64,000 nucleotides of DNA from NCBI GenBank assembly GCA_900104565.1, contig LT629951.1:593596-657595 (forward strand), in the 5' to 3' direction. Positions 44,030 to 53,100 of this stretch are shown one piece after another; position 1 is the first letter of the stretch; every line of letters starts with the position of its first letter. Under the pieces are notes generated by a model. It did not search any database. It saw only the letters and a program-made list of their open reading frames with translations, and was not told the origin of the DNA. Source of the DNA: Ruminococcaceae bacterium Marseille-P2935. GTDB taxonomy: Bacteria > Bacillota > Clostridia > Oscillospirales > Ruminococcaceae. The translations under genes were made by a program, and so were the position numbers.

Positions 44030-45125
44030 GGTGGTTACCCCCTTGCATTAAATGAATAAATTCTCCAAAAATGTAAGCGGTATCTTGCGGGCCGGCGCAG
44101 GCCTCGGGGTGGAACTGTACGCTAAACCCGGGGAAACTGTGATACCGTACCCCTTCGCAGGTGCCATCATTGGCGTTGTGGTGGCTTACCGTTGCCACGT
44201 CAGGGTTTAAGCTTTTGGCTACTACCGCATAGCCGTGATTTTGACTGGTAATGACTACCCGGTTTTGCGTCCGGTCACAGACCGGCTGATTGGCACCCCG
44301 GTGCCCATATTTCAGCTTTACCGTTTTTGCGCCGTTAGCCAAAGCCAGCAGCTGGTGCCCCAGGCAGATGCCGAAAATAGGAATGCCTGAACCACAAAGC
44401 TTTTTAAGCTGTTCAATTATTTGAGGGTTATCGGCTGGATCCCCCGGTCCGTTGGAGAGCATAATTCCGTCGGGAGCAAGCCGGATCACCTCTTCAGCAG
44501 TGGTGTGGCAGGGCAGAACAGTCACTCTGCAGCCGCAGCCAAGCAGGGAGCGGATGATCCCTTTTTTACAGCCGTAATCGAGAAGAGCTACATGGTAGCG
44601 GGAGTTTTCCTCACCATAGACGGCAGGCTGCCGGGTTGAAACCGCTTCTACCGCGCCGGTTATGGTGAATTCACTAATCTCACTTAGGGCTTTCTCCACC
44701 TCAAGGTGTTCAGTTTCGGTAGTGATCATGCCGTTCATTACCCCATGTTCCCGAATTTTACGGGTAAGGGCGCGGGTGTCAATGCCATACATGCCAATAA
44801 TATGATGGGAACAGAGAAAGTCGTGCACCGTTTGTTCACAGCGGAAGTTGGAAGGCGCTTCACACCATTCTTTTACGATGTAGCCCTTGACTGCCGAGCT
44901 GTCCGATTCCCCGTCCAGGCTGTTTATGCCATAGTTTCCAATAAGGGGAAAGGTTTGGGTGACAATCTGGCCGTAGTAGCTGGGGTCAGTCAGAGTTTCC
45001 TGGTACCCCGTCATACCGGTGGTGAAAACAATCTCGCCAATGGTAGTTCCAGTCTCCCCAAAGCTGTAGCCTTCAAACAGGGTTCCGTCGGCCAAAAGCA
45101 GATAGGCTTTTTGTGGTTGTTTCAT
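44016..45125 (-). CDS. carA: Carbamoyl-phosphate synthase small (glutaminase) subunit
   Basis: Glutamine amidotransferase subunit that feeds ammonia to CarB. 369 residues: an N-terminal CPSase_sm domain (FEGYSFGETGTTIGEIVFTTGMTGYQETLTDPSYYGQIV) and a class I glutaminase domain with nucleophile Cys in IFGICLGHQLLAL, preceded by MLSNGPGDPADNP, and catalytic His-x-Glu in VQFHPEACAGP. The first gene of the overlapping carAB pair, 33 bases after argF on the same strand. Confidence 0.97.
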   Translation of the reverse strand: MKQPQKAYLLLADGTLFEGYSFGETGTTIGEIVFTTGMTGYQETLTDPSYYGQIVTQTFPLIGNYGINSLDGESDSSAVKGYIVKEWCEAPSNFRCEQTVHDFLCSHHIIGMYGIDTRALTRKIREHGVMNGMITTETEHLEVEKALSEISEFTITGAVEAVSTRQPAVYGEENSRYHVALLDYGCKKGIIRSLLGCGCRVTVLPCHTTAEEVIRLAPDGIMLSNGPGDPADNPQIIEQLKKLCGSGIPIFGICLGHQLLALANGAKTVKLKYGHRGANQPVCDRTQNRVVITSQNHGYAVVAKSLNPDVATVSHHNANDGTCEGVRYHSFPGFSVQFHPEACAGPQDTAYIFGEFIHLMQGGNHHAAE

Positions 45126-45158
45126 AAAGCTTCCCGTCCTTTCTGGGAGGGTTGTTTT

Positions 45159-46064
45159 TTATGCGCCCAGAAGTTTTACCAATACCGCTTTTTGCGCATG
45201 CAGGCGGTTTTCTGCCTCATCAAAAATTTCATCGGCATGTGCCTCAAATACGTTGGCAGTAATCTCTTCCTCCCGGTGTGCGGGAAGGCAGTGCAGCACC
45301 ATGGCGTCGGGTTTGGCATAAGTGAGCAGTTCGCTGTTAATTTGGTACCCTGCAAAGGCTTTACGCCTGATCGAAGCTTCCTCCTCCTGGCCCATGGAGG
45401 CCCAGACATCGGTAATCAGCACATCGGCATCCTTTGCTGCCTCGGCAGGGCTTTGGGTGAGGGTAAAGCAGGGGTATTCCTTGGCAAACTGCAGTACATC
45501 TTCTGCCGGGGTATAGCCCTTAGGCGTAGCGCAGGAGAACGCCATGCCTGCTTTCAGGCACCCGACAATCAGCGAGTTTGCCATGTTGTTGCCGTCACCA
45601 ACATAGCAGACTTTCAGCCCTTCCAGCTTTCCTTTATGTTCCCGAATAGTCATTAGGTCGGCTAAAACCTGACAGGGGTGAGAATAGTCAGTAAGGCCGT
45701 TAATTACCGGGATAGAGCCGTAAGACGCCAGGTCCTCCACCTCTTTTTGCGCAAAGGTACGAATCATAATACCGTCCAAATAGCGCGAAAGTACCCGGGC
45801 TGTGTCCTGAACTGGTTCTCCGCGGCCAATTTGTAAGTCATTACTGCTTAAAAATAAGGCAGCCCCCCCCAGTTGGAACATTCCTGCTTCAAAAGACACA
45901 CGGGTACGGGTGGAAGCCTTTTGAAAGATCATCCCCAGGGTTTTCCCTTTTAAATAACCCTTGTCAATGCCATGTTTTTGCTCATACTTCAGCTGGTCAG
46001 CAAGGTTTAAAATTTCGGTAATTTCCTCCGGGGTGAGGTCAAACATTTTTAACAGGTGCTTCAT
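45159..46064 (-). CDS. argF: Ornithine carbamoyltransferase
   Basis: Joins carbamoyl phosphate and ornithine to citrulline. 301 residues. The carbamoyl-phosphate loop is STRTRVSFE, with HPCQVLADL, the ornithine-side DVWASMGQE and HCLPAHR. ATG 46064 has GGAG 7 bases upstream; ATG 46070 is too close to that SD. It is preceded by a leader shared with argJ. It directly uses the CarAB product encoded downstream. Confidence 0.96.
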   Translation of the reverse strand: MKHLLKMFDLTPEEITEILNLADQLKYEQKHGIDKGYLKGKTLGMIFQKASTRTRVSFEAGMFQLGGAALFLSSNDLQIGRGEPVQDTARVLSRYLDGIMIRTFAQKEVEDLASYGSIPVINGLTDYSHPCQVLADLMTIREHKGKLEGLKVCYVGDGNNMANSLIVGCLKAGMAFSCATPKGYTPAEDVLQFAKEYPCFTLTQSPAEAAKDADVLITDVWASMGQEEEASIRRKAFAGYQINSELLTYAKPDAMVLHCLPAHREEEITANVFEAHADEIFDEAENRLHAQKAVLVKLLGA

Positions 46065-46071
46065 AATCATG

Positions 46072-46131
46072 CTCCATTCCGCCGCTTGCCCGGCAAAGAT
46101 TTTTATATCGTTAGGATGAAAGAATAATGAT
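46072..46131 (-). promoter_or_regulatory. argF leader shared with argJ
   Basis: On the minus strand, TTTGCCGG, then GCA, then AGCGGCGGAATGGAG immediately before the start codon, with an ATCATTATTCT stretch further upstream. The same elements in the same order precede argJ; AGCGGCGGAATGGAG is identical over 15 bases. Confidence 0.55.
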
Positions 46132-46317
46132 CCGCTCTGGCTTACAGTATAAGGCTTTCCGGTGTTTCTTCCGCCGCTTTATTTGTAACTGCCGGTGTAA
46201 CTTTCAAAAAAGAAATCAGTCCTATGGAAAGCTGAGTGGTTGTGACATTGGTGATATTGCACTTTGGTTTAAACTAGCAACACAGCTTTACAGAAAAGGA
46301 AACTATTGGTAAAGAAG

Positions 46318-47514
46318 TTATTTCGGGGTGCTGTTCGACTGAATTTTGATCAGGGCTTTTTCCAAACAGTCAAGCCCCTGGTTTAATTCCGGCATAGTGA
46401 TGGTAAGGGGAGGTAAAAAGCGAAGTTTCGACTTGGCCGTTAAAACAATAACCCCCTGCTGAATGCCTTCTTTTACCACCTCGGCAGCAGGAACACCATC
46501 CAACTCCGCTCCCAGCATCAGCCCCTTGCCAGTAACGCTTTTTATAAGAGGAAGTGCTTCCAGCTTGTTTTTCAGGTATTCCCCTTTCTGTAAAACGTCT
46601 GTCAGCAGGGCGTCATCCAGGCGGTTCAGCACCTCGGTCATTGCAGCGGTGGCCAATGGGTTGCCGCCAAAGGTAGTACCGTGGTCGCCGTAACCCAAAA
46701 CAGACTGGGTTTTATGATGAAATAATACTACCCCAATAGGCAGGCCTCCCCCAATCCCTTTGGCAGAGGTTACAACATCAGGGATGATTCCATAGTGTTC
46801 AAAGCAAAAAAGCTTACCGGTGCGCCCCGCGCCAGTCTGCACTTCATCCACCATAAAGAGGATGTCGTTTTCCTGGCAGACTTTGTAAATGGTTTTTACA
46901 TATTCCATTTCCAGCGGAATAACGCCGCCTTCGCCCTGAATCAGCTCCACCAATACGGCGCAGGTTTTGGGCGAGATAGCGGCCAAAGTTTCTTCTAGCG
47001 TAGGGTTGGTGTAGGTAAAGCCGCCGGTAAAGGGGAAGAAATACTGGTGAAAATGATCCTGTCCGGTTGCAGTCAGGGTGGTTACGGTCCGTCCATGAAA
47101 GGAGTTGTTTAAGGTAATAATCTCGTTGCGGCCCTCGCCATATTTATCATAGCTGTATTTGCGTGCAGCTTTAATGGCGCATTCGTTGGCTTCTGCCCCC
47201 GAATTTGCAAAAAATACCTTGGAGTAACCTGTTTTTTCACAAAGCAGCTTTGCCGCCTTGACGCCGGGCTCGGTATAGTACAAATTGGAGCAGTGCTGAA
47301 GCTTTTTGGCCTGCTGGGTGACTGCATTCACCCAGCCTTCATCACAATAGCCCAAGCTGTTTACCCCAATTCCGCTGGAAAAATCAATATATTCTTTTCC
47401 GTTAAAGTCATAGCAGGTTGCGTTTTTACCGGTTTCGATTACAACGTCAAAACGGGAATAACAGTTTACAAGGTAGTCGGCGTCTGACTGTTTTAACTGG
47501 TCGCGGTATTCCAT
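46318..47514 (-). CDS. argD: Acetylornithine aminotransferase
   Basis: PLP-dependent class III transaminase converting N-acetylglutamate semialdehyde to N-acetylornithine. 398 residues. Marks are DFSSGIGVNSLGYC, FFANSGAEANECAIKAARKYSY, NNSFHGRT, MVDEVQTGAGRTG and the PLP Lys in TSAKGIGGGLPIG. ATG 47514 lies 10 bases after AAGGAG; the TTG at 47523 is one base after the SD and unlikely. A 250-base gap separates it from argF. Confidence 0.96.
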   Translation of the reverse strand: MEYRDQLKQSDADYLVNCYSRFDVVIETGKNATCYDFNGKEYIDFSSGIGVNSLGYCDEGWVNAVTQQAKKLQHCSNLYYTEPGVKAAKLLCEKTGYSKVFFANSGAEANECAIKAARKYSYDKYGEGRNEIITLNNSFHGRTVTTLTATGQDHFHQYFFPFTGGFTYTNPTLEETLAAISPKTCAVLVELIQGEGGVIPLEMEYVKTIYKVCQENDILFMVDEVQTGAGRTGKLFCFEHYGIIPDVVTSAKGIGGGLPIGVVLFHHKTQSVLGYGDHGTTFGGNPLATAAMTEVLNRLDDALLTDVLQKGEYLKNKLEALPLIKSVTGKGLMLGAELDGVPAAEVVKEGIQQGVIVLTAKSKLRFLPPLTITMPELNQGLDCLEKALIKIQSNSTPK

Positions 47515-47852
47515 TTTTGCCAAGCTCCTTCCGTTTTACTTTTGAAATAACTGGGTTTTGCCCGTGTGGGACAGGCCTTTTTATAAAACAACCGGCGTGT
47601 GATTGGTTTGATGTTTTACCGTGTTGTTTTATAAAAAATTGTCATAGTAAATTTTATTTTATTTTTAGCAAAACTACGCCAAACTGGGGCATAGGTTTAC
47701 TAGAAGTCTTTCTTTTTAAAAATAGTCGGAAAAAGTGCTCTGCTGTTTTTGTAGTGGTTATTTGAGGCTGCTAGCCGACGACCGAGTTTGACAGAGAAAA
47801 GGCCGGCGTATCGTAAATGGTTATCATGGGAGAAAAATTGAGCTAAAAATAT
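47515..47852. other. argB-argD intergenic region
   Basis: No gene. It holds a 15-bp perfect inverted repeat, annotated separately. Confidence 0.4.
47578..47637. repeat. 15-bp perfect inverted repeat before argD
   Basis: TTTTTATAAAACAAC (47578-47592) and its exact complement (47623-47637) are separated by 30 bases. They lie 64 bases upstream of argD. This could form a leader hairpin or bind a dimeric regulator. Confidence 0.55.
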
Positions 47853-48722
47853 TTAGGGTAAAAACATGGTGCCGATTCCTTCATCGGACAAAATTTCAAT
47901 TAAGATGGAATGAGGAATGCGCCCATCAATAATGACGGCTTTTTTAACTCCCCGGCGCACGGCCTCCACGCAGCAGCCGCATTTGGGAATCATTCCGCCG
48001 GAAATTACCTTTTGCCCGATTAGATAGGGGACTTCGCTGACATGGACGACCGGTATTAGGGTGGATTCGTCATCCTTATTCTGTAACAGGCCTTTGATAT
48101 CGGTCATTAAAATAACATTTTCGGCGCCCAGTTCGCTGGCAATGCTGGCTGCGGCGGTATCGGCATTGATGTTATACACCTGGCCTAATTCGTCGCATCC
48201 TACGGTGGCCACCACTGGAATATATCCGCAGCTAAGGCTGTCTAAAATGGGCTTTACATTGACCGAGGTGATTTCGCCTACAAATCCCAAATCCTGTTCT
48301 CCTTGCAGCTTTTTGGCCAGCAGCATTTTACCGTCTATTCCGCAAAGGCCAATTGCATTTCCTCCATGGCGGTGCAGCAGGGAAACCAGGTCTTTGTTAA
48401 TTTTTCCGGCCAATACCATTTGGGCAACCTCGGCGGTTTCGGCGTCGGTATAACGCAGGCCGTTTATAAATTTTGATTGTTTTCCCATTCGTGTTAACGT
48501 TTCGGTAATTTCCGGTCCGCCGCCGTGCACCAGGACCACCTGGATTCCAACTAGTGAAAGCAGTACAATATCGCTCATGACGGCCTGCTTCAGGGTTTCG
48601 CTGGTCATGGCATTTCCACCGTATTTGACTACCACAATTTTTCCGTAATATTTTTGAATATAAGGCAGCGCCTGGTTCAGCACCTGTGCCCTTTGGGCGT
48701 TAGAAATTGCATGTTGTTCCAA
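47853..48722 (-). CDS. argB: Acetylglutamate kinase
   Basis: Phosphorylates N-acetylglutamate, the second step of arginine synthesis. 289 residues. Amino-acid-kinase marks are IVVKYGGNAM, VLVHGGGPEI, GINGLRYT-type segment FINGLRYTDAETAEVAQMVLAGKINKDLV, NINADTAAASIASELGAENVILMTDIKGLL and SGGMIPKCGCCVEAVRRGVKKAVIIDGRIPHSIL. Two TTG starts are possible; TTG 48722 has AAGGA 9 bases upstream and is favoured over TTG 48731. It lies about 20 bases after argJ. Confidence 0.96.
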   Translation of the reverse strand: MEQHAISNAQRAQVLNQALPYIQKYYGKIVVVKYGGNAMTSETLKQAVMSDIVLLSLVGIQVVLVHGGGPEITETLTRMGKQSKFINGLRYTDAETAEVAQMVLAGKINKDLVSLLHRHGGNAIGLCGIDGKMLLAKKLQGEQDLGFVGEITSVNVKPILDSLSCGYIPVVATVGCDELGQVYNINADTAAASIASELGAENVILMTDIKGLLQNKDDESTLIPVVHVSEVPYLIGQKVISGGMIPKCGCCVEAVRRGVKKAVIIDGRIPHSILIEILSDEGIGTMFLP

Positions 48723-48743
48723 TCCAATCAATCCTTTCCGGCT

Positions 48744-49973
48744 TTAAGTGCGGTAGCTACCGTTAATTTTTACATAATCATAGGTTAAATCACAGCCCCA
48801 GGCGGTTGCGGAATTTTGCCCCTCTCCCAGGGAAACAGAAATGATAATTTCATCTTGAGCCAAAATTTTGGAAGCGGCCTTTTCACTAAAATCCACCCCT
48901 GATCCATTTTGGCAGACCAGAACGCTGCCAGCTTTCGAACTGAGGGCAACCGAGACTTTGTTTATATCAAAATCTCCGGGGGTGTAGCCAATGGCGCACA
49001 AAGCGCGTCCCCAGTTGGCGTCCTCGCCGAACATGGCTGCCTTAAACAGGCTGGAAGTTATGACCGACTTAGCTACCGCTTTGGCAATTGCAGGGGAGGG
49101 GGCGTAGGTGACAGTACATTGCAGCAACTTGGTGGCGCCTTCGCCATCCTTGGCAATCATGCGGCACAAGTGCGTGCAAAGTGCAGTGAGTGCCCCGGTA
49201 AACTGGTCAAAATCTTCGCCGGGGGCGGTAATTTCAGGGTTCCCAGCTTGGCCGCTGCATAAAATTGAGACCATATCGTTGGTAGAGGTATCTCCGTCTA
49301 CGCTTACCATATTAAAGGTTTGATTCACCGTCCGGCTTAGTGCCTGCTGAAGCATAGCGGGTGAGACAGCGGCGTCACAGGTAATAAAACACAGCATGGT
49401 TGCCATATTGGGGTGGATCATTCCCGAGCCCTTTGCCATGGCGCCTATGGTGCAGGTTTTTCCTCCGGCAATAAAGGAAACCGCCGCTTCTTTTATCACC
49501 GTATCGGTGGTCATAATTGCGGTGGCCGCATCAGTTCCGTTCGTTGGGCCTATACCCAGCTGGCTTACGAGAAGGGGAATGCCATCTACAATTGGTTCCA
49601 GGGGGAGGGGCTGGCCAATTACCCCGGTGGAAGCGACAATGATGTCATTGGCATTCATTTTTAGCTCGTCTGCCAGAGCCTGGCAGGTGGCTTTGGCTTT
49701 TTTTACGCCATCGGTATTGCAGGTGTTGGCGTTGCCGCTGTTGCAGATAACCGCTTTTGCCATACCGTTTTGCAAATGCTCTTTGGTTACGGCAATGGGT
49801 GCGCCCTGCACTTTATTCAAGGTGTATACTGCCGATGCAGAGCAAAGGCTGTTACTGACAATTAGTGCCAGGTCTTTTTTATCCTTATTTTTGCGGATCC
49901 CACAATGAATTCCTGAAGCGGAAAAGCCCATTGGAGAGGTTACTCCCCCGGCAAGTATGGTAAAATCATTCAT
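48744..49973 (-). CDS. argJ: Bifunctional glutamate N-acetyltransferase / N-acetylglutamate synthase
   Basis: Recycles the acetyl group from N-acetylornithine to glutamate and can also acetylate glutamate with acetyl-CoA. 409 residues. The self-cleavage site is in AKGSGMIHPNMATMLCF, where the Thr becomes the nucleophile of the beta chain. Other marks are CNSGNANTCNT and SVDGDTSTNDMV. Its presence explains the absence of argA and argE from the cluster (cyclic pathway). Bifunctionality is inferred from family precedent. It is preceded by the leader shared with argF. Confidence 0.96.
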   Translation of the reverse strand: MNDFTILAGGVTSPMGFSASGIHCGIRKNKDKKDLALIVSNSLCSASAVYTLNKVQGAPIAVTKEHLQNGMAKAVICNSGNANTCNTDGVKKAKATCQALADELKMNANDIIVASTGVIGQPLPLEPIVDGIPLLVSQLGIGPTNGTDAATAIMTTDTVIKEAAVSFIAGGKTCTIGAMAKGSGMIHPNMATMLCFITCDAAVSPAMLQQALSRTVNQTFNMVSVDGDTSTNDMVSILCSGQAGNPEITAPGEDFDQFTGALTALCTHLCRMIAKDGEGATKLLQCTVTYAPSPAIAKAVAKSVITSSLFKAAMFGEDANWGRALCAIGYTPGDFDINKVSVALSSKAGSVLVCQNGSGVDFSEKAASKILAQDEIIISVSLGEGQNSATAWGCDLTYDYVKINGSYRT

Positions 49974-49981
49974 AAAAATTG

Positions 49982-50050
49982 CTCCATTCCGCCGCTCTGC
50001 ACCGGCAAAAATATAATGGCACTAAAACTCTTATCGGCAGAGTAATGATA
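49982..50050 (-). promoter_or_regulatory. argJ leader shared with argF
   Basis: On the minus strand: ATCATTACTCT, a variable part, TTTTTGCCGGTGCAG, then AGCGGCGGAATGGAG ending in the SD, 8 bases before the ATG. It matches the argF leader nearly base for base in its last 30 bases. Confidence 0.55.
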
Positions 50051-50256
50051 AGAGAAGAATGTATTAAAAACCCAAAGCAGCTACCGTTTGCTGCATTTCT
50101 TGTTCAGGGTGGTATTTGGCTGCTCTGTATAGCCTTCCGAACAGTATTGGTGATTCATTGGCTTTTGACTATAGGGTGCAGCAAAGAAGACGCCGTTTAA
50201 ACTGTTGCCCCTCGAACTTGCATGGTGCTGTCAAAACCAAGAGAGATAAGCTTTGG

Positions 50257-51291
50257 TTAAAATGCGGTTGGAACCAGCATAAGCCCGGCAGATTCCGGCA
50301 GGTTACAGGCAAGGTTCATGTTTTGAATTGCTTGGCCTGCAGCACCTTTTACCATATTGTCAAGGGCAGCCACCACGATCAAACGGCCGGTACGTTCATC
50401 TAAATGCAGCGAAATATCGCAGTAATTGGAGCAGCGTACATTTTTAATACAGGCGGTTTGCCCACTGGGGAGCACCCTTACAAAAGTTTCATCACCATAT
50501 TGCTGTTGATACAGGGCGATGAGTTCATTCAAAGTAGGGTTTTCAACCAGGTTTGTATAAATGGTGGAAAGAATTCCCCGGTTCACCGGCAGCAGATGCG
50601 GTACAAAGGTGATGGTGACCGGCTGTTTGGCCAGGATGCTTAAGGTTTGCTCAATTTCGGGAGTATGGCGGTGCTGAGCTATTTTGTAAGGTGCAAAATT
50701 TTCGTTGCAGTCGGGGAAGTGTGAGGACTGGCTTAGCACTCTTCCGGCGCCTGTTACCCCTGATTTAGAATCGATAATAATACTTTTTACATCAATGATG
50801 CCTGCCTTGATGGCGGGATACAGCCCCAAAGCAATGGAGGTTGGATAGCAGCCGGGGTTTGCGATTAGCCTGGCTGATTTAATTTTTTCCCGAAACAGTT
50901 CAGGAATGGCATAAACCGCCTCATTATGTAAATGAGGGTAAACAAACTCCCCTCCATACCAGTTTTGATAGTCCTCTTCGCTATTTAGGCGGAAGTCTGC
51001 CCCAAGGTCGATAAACAGCGCCCCTGTTTTTTCGCATTGGGCGGCCAGTTCCTGGGACAAACCATGAGGGACCGAGCCGAATACAACGTCGCTGCTTTGA
51101 ATGACATCGTTTTGATTGGTAAGAATTTTATCACAGACCCCTCGCAGATTCGGATAAATTTCGCTCATGGTTTGTCCTTCGTAGGATACGGAGGACAAAG
51201 AAGATAATGTTACCTGTGGGTGGCTGGTCAACAGACGGATCAGCTCTGCGCCGGCATAACCGGTGGCGCCAATAATGCCCGCTTGAATCAT
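50257..51291 (-). CDS. argC: N-acetyl-gamma-glutamyl-phosphate reductase
   Basis: NADPH-dependent third step of arginine synthesis. 344 residues. The dinucleotide motif is MIQAGIIGATGYAGAELIRLL, and the catalytic Cys lies in IANPGCYPTSIALGLYP. SKSGVTGAGR and CNENFAPYKIAQHRHTPEIEQ are typical. It is the first gene of argCJBDF-carAB, with AAAAGGAG upstream and candidate ArgR boxes just beyond. About 280 gene-free bases separate it from argJ. Confidence 0.96.
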   Translation of the reverse strand: MIQAGIIGATGYAGAELIRLLTSHPQVTLSSLSSVSYEGQTMSEIYPNLRGVCDKILTNQNDVIQSSDVVFGSVPHGLSQELAAQCEKTGALFIDLGADFRLNSEEDYQNWYGGEFVYPHLHNEAVYAIPELFREKIKSARLIANPGCYPTSIALGLYPAIKAGIIDVKSIIIDSKSGVTGAGRVLSQSSHFPDCNENFAPYKIAQHRHTPEIEQTLSILAKQPVTITFVPHLLPVNRGILSTIYTNLVENPTLNELIALYQQQYGDETFVRVLPSGQTACIKNVRCSNYCDISLHLDERTGRLIVVAALDNMVKGAAGQAIQNMNLACNLPESAGLMLVPTAF

Positions 51292-51318
51292 TGGGGGTCA
51301 TCTCCTTTTTATGCTAAA

Positions 51319-51362
51319 TGAATATATACAATAAATATACATTAATTTTTTATAATTATACA
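51319..51362 (-). promoter_or_regulatory. Candidate ArgR box cluster
   Basis: Three AT-rich near-palindromes of the ARG-box kind in tandem: TGAATATATACA (51319-51330), AATAAATATACATT (51330-51343) and TTTATAATTATACA (51349-51362). They lie 28 to 71 bases upstream of argC. Confidence 0.5.
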
Positions 51363-51436
51363 TCCTGGGTTTGGAAAAATCAACCGTTATTTCACGGGAA
51401 TATTGCAGCAAATTTGCACGCATACAAAGAAAAAAG

Positions 51437-51471
51437 GTAGTGAAACCCACCAAAAAGGGTGTCACTACCTA
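51437..51471 (-). terminator. Hairpin, probable terminator
   Basis: GGTAGTG...CCC pairs with GGG...CACTACC with one mismatch; on the minus strand the stem is followed by a T-rich run. It could end the alpha/beta-hydrolase transcription unit. Confidence 0.5.
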
Positions 51472-51898
51472 TCATATTCATGCAAAAATATTCTTACTGC
51501 AAATTATGAACCGGCAAGCTTCCGGTAGTTTGCCAACCCCTATGCAGCTTAGAAGGATGCTGTTTTGTATGAAGTCAGAAGCCTTCCATCCTTCCTTGAT
51601 GCGGCTGCAGAAAAAGGCCATTTTTGTAAGAACTGAATCTGCCGTATTTTATTGCCCGGCTGCTTTTATTCCCAAAGCATAGGGCGCCCCACCTCCAGAC
51701 GATTGGGCTATCTTTTACTTTCCGGCATAGGGTGCGGGCCCCAACAGGCTTTTTGCAGTACAGGCACGTTTACACTTTGTGAATATATGCCCAAGGGGAC
51801 AATGATAGGGGCGGCGCGAAGATGCTACCCCCAAAATGAACACTTTAGCTAAACGGCGGAACGAGCGTATTGTAAAAAGTGTTATAAAATAAGTGCTG
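51472..51898. other. Intergenic stretch, no supported gene
   Basis: Open frames on both strands here lack SD sequences and family resemblance. Confidence 0.4.
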
Positions 51899-52000
51899 TT
51901 AAAATAAAGAGGAGATGTACCCCAATAGCAGTAGAACCAGCACCGAGGCACAGCAGTATAACAAAATTTTCCAGGGTGGCATTGTGGGGCGTTGTGGCAT
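51899..52000 (-). CDS. 33-residue single-span membrane peptide
   Basis: Short ORF: MPQRPTMPPWKILLYCCASV, then an unbroken hydrophobic run (LVLLLLGYISSLF), giving a basic/Pro-rich cytoplasmic start and one predicted membrane span. AAAGGA lies 8 bases before the ATG. It begins 34 bases after the stop of the alpha/beta-hydrolase on the same strand and is probably cotranscribed. I do not recognise it. Confidence 0.5.
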   Translation of the reverse strand: MPQRPTMPPWKILLYCCASVLVLLLLGYISSLF

Positions 52001-52034
52001 TTCTATCGTCCTTTCCACTACAAAATTTTATAAA

Positions 52035-52835
52035 TCAATGGCTGTTTTTATTGCTCTGCAAACAAAAGCTGTCTGTGGCTGCAGGACTATGGTTAGTTAA
52101 AAATATTGATAAAAGAGAAGTAAATTCATTTGGATGCTGTAAACTGAATTGACCATGTTTACAATTTTTTGCAATCAACAACTGGCTTTGCGCAATGGTT
52201 TTATGCAGTTTTTCAGCCGATTGACGCATTATTGTTGCTTCCCGATCTCCGACAATAATCAGAACTTTTGCCTTGGTAGATGCAATTTTGGGGTTTAGTG
52301 AAAAATTGCCGTTGCTTAAGGAGATATTGATGAGCGACTGCTTAGAGATTTTTAAGCTGTCGGTATAATACTGCTCAAAAAGTGAACCGGGCAGACATAA
52401 GGCCTTTGCCTGCCATTTAGAAAACCATTTTTGTTTTACGAATGCGTAGCATAACTGATAGGCCGGAACGATAAGAGAATTTGCCCATTGAATTGGTATT
52501 ACCAAGGCGCTTTCGATTACCGCATAGGCTGCAATATCCGGCCTTAAGGTTAGTACTTCCGTTACGATCTGGCCACCAATGGACAGCCCGTACAGGGCGA
52601 AAACCCGCCCGCCATAATATTGGTCAAGGTAGGCAAGCAGCTTGGCTGCGCTGTCCCCAATGCTGACAAAAGTTTCATCTCCGTTTTCACCGTGACCATC
52701 AATTACCGGCACAATCATATGGTAAGTGTTTCGCAGGAATTCAATTTGTGGCTGTAATGACCACCAGGATAACCCTCCGCCATGAAGCAAAACGATAGTA
52801 GGCAATTTTTTATTACCAAACTCTTTAAAAATCAT
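52035..52835 (-). CDS. Alpha/beta-fold hydrolase
   Basis: 266 residues. The oxyanion region is VLLHGGGLSWWS, the acidic segment is DGHGENG, the nucleophile elbow is LYGLSIGGQIV (Ser), the likely catalytic Asp is in VLIIVGDREAT, and the His is in CKHGQFSLQHP. ATG 52835 has GAGG 7 bases upstream; the frame extends nine codons further without support. The substrate is unknown. It is followed by the short membrane peptide. Confidence 0.88.
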   Translation of the reverse strand: MIFKEFGNKKLPTIVLLHGGGLSWWSLQPQIEFLRNTYHMIVPVIDGHGENGDETFVSIGDSAAKLLAYLDQYYGGRVFALYGLSIGGQIVTEVLTLRPDIAAYAVIESALVIPIQWANSLIVPAYQLCYAFVKQKWFSKWQAKALCLPGSLFEQYYTDSLKISKQSLINISLSNGNFSLNPKIASTKAKVLIIVGDREATIMRQSAEKLHKTIAQSQLLIAKNCKHGQFSLQHPNEFTSLLSIFLTNHSPAATDSFCLQSNKNSH

Positions 52836-53100
52836 AGTAGTTCCTCGGTGTTTCTTTTTCATCTATCGGCAATATGATTTCATACATAAATGGTTTTTCA
52901 AGGCCTTTTCATAACCGTGGTACCCGTACTGCTTGTATAACATAAGATTAAAATAGAAAACAAGTTTCCGGTCATTTTTACTTTCTATACAGCTATTATA
53001 CTATTTTTGCAAAATAAATGGAAATTTAAAATGGAAAATTATTATGAAAGATGGGGGAAGGAACGTATGCCTTCGTGTTTATGGTCAAGGATAACGACAA
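52836..53100. other. Intergenic stretch
   Basis: No supported gene. Confidence 0.35.

Noticed and set aside
44706-45656. 316-codon plus-strand frame over carA and argF
   Set aside because: Antisense shadow of two certain genes.
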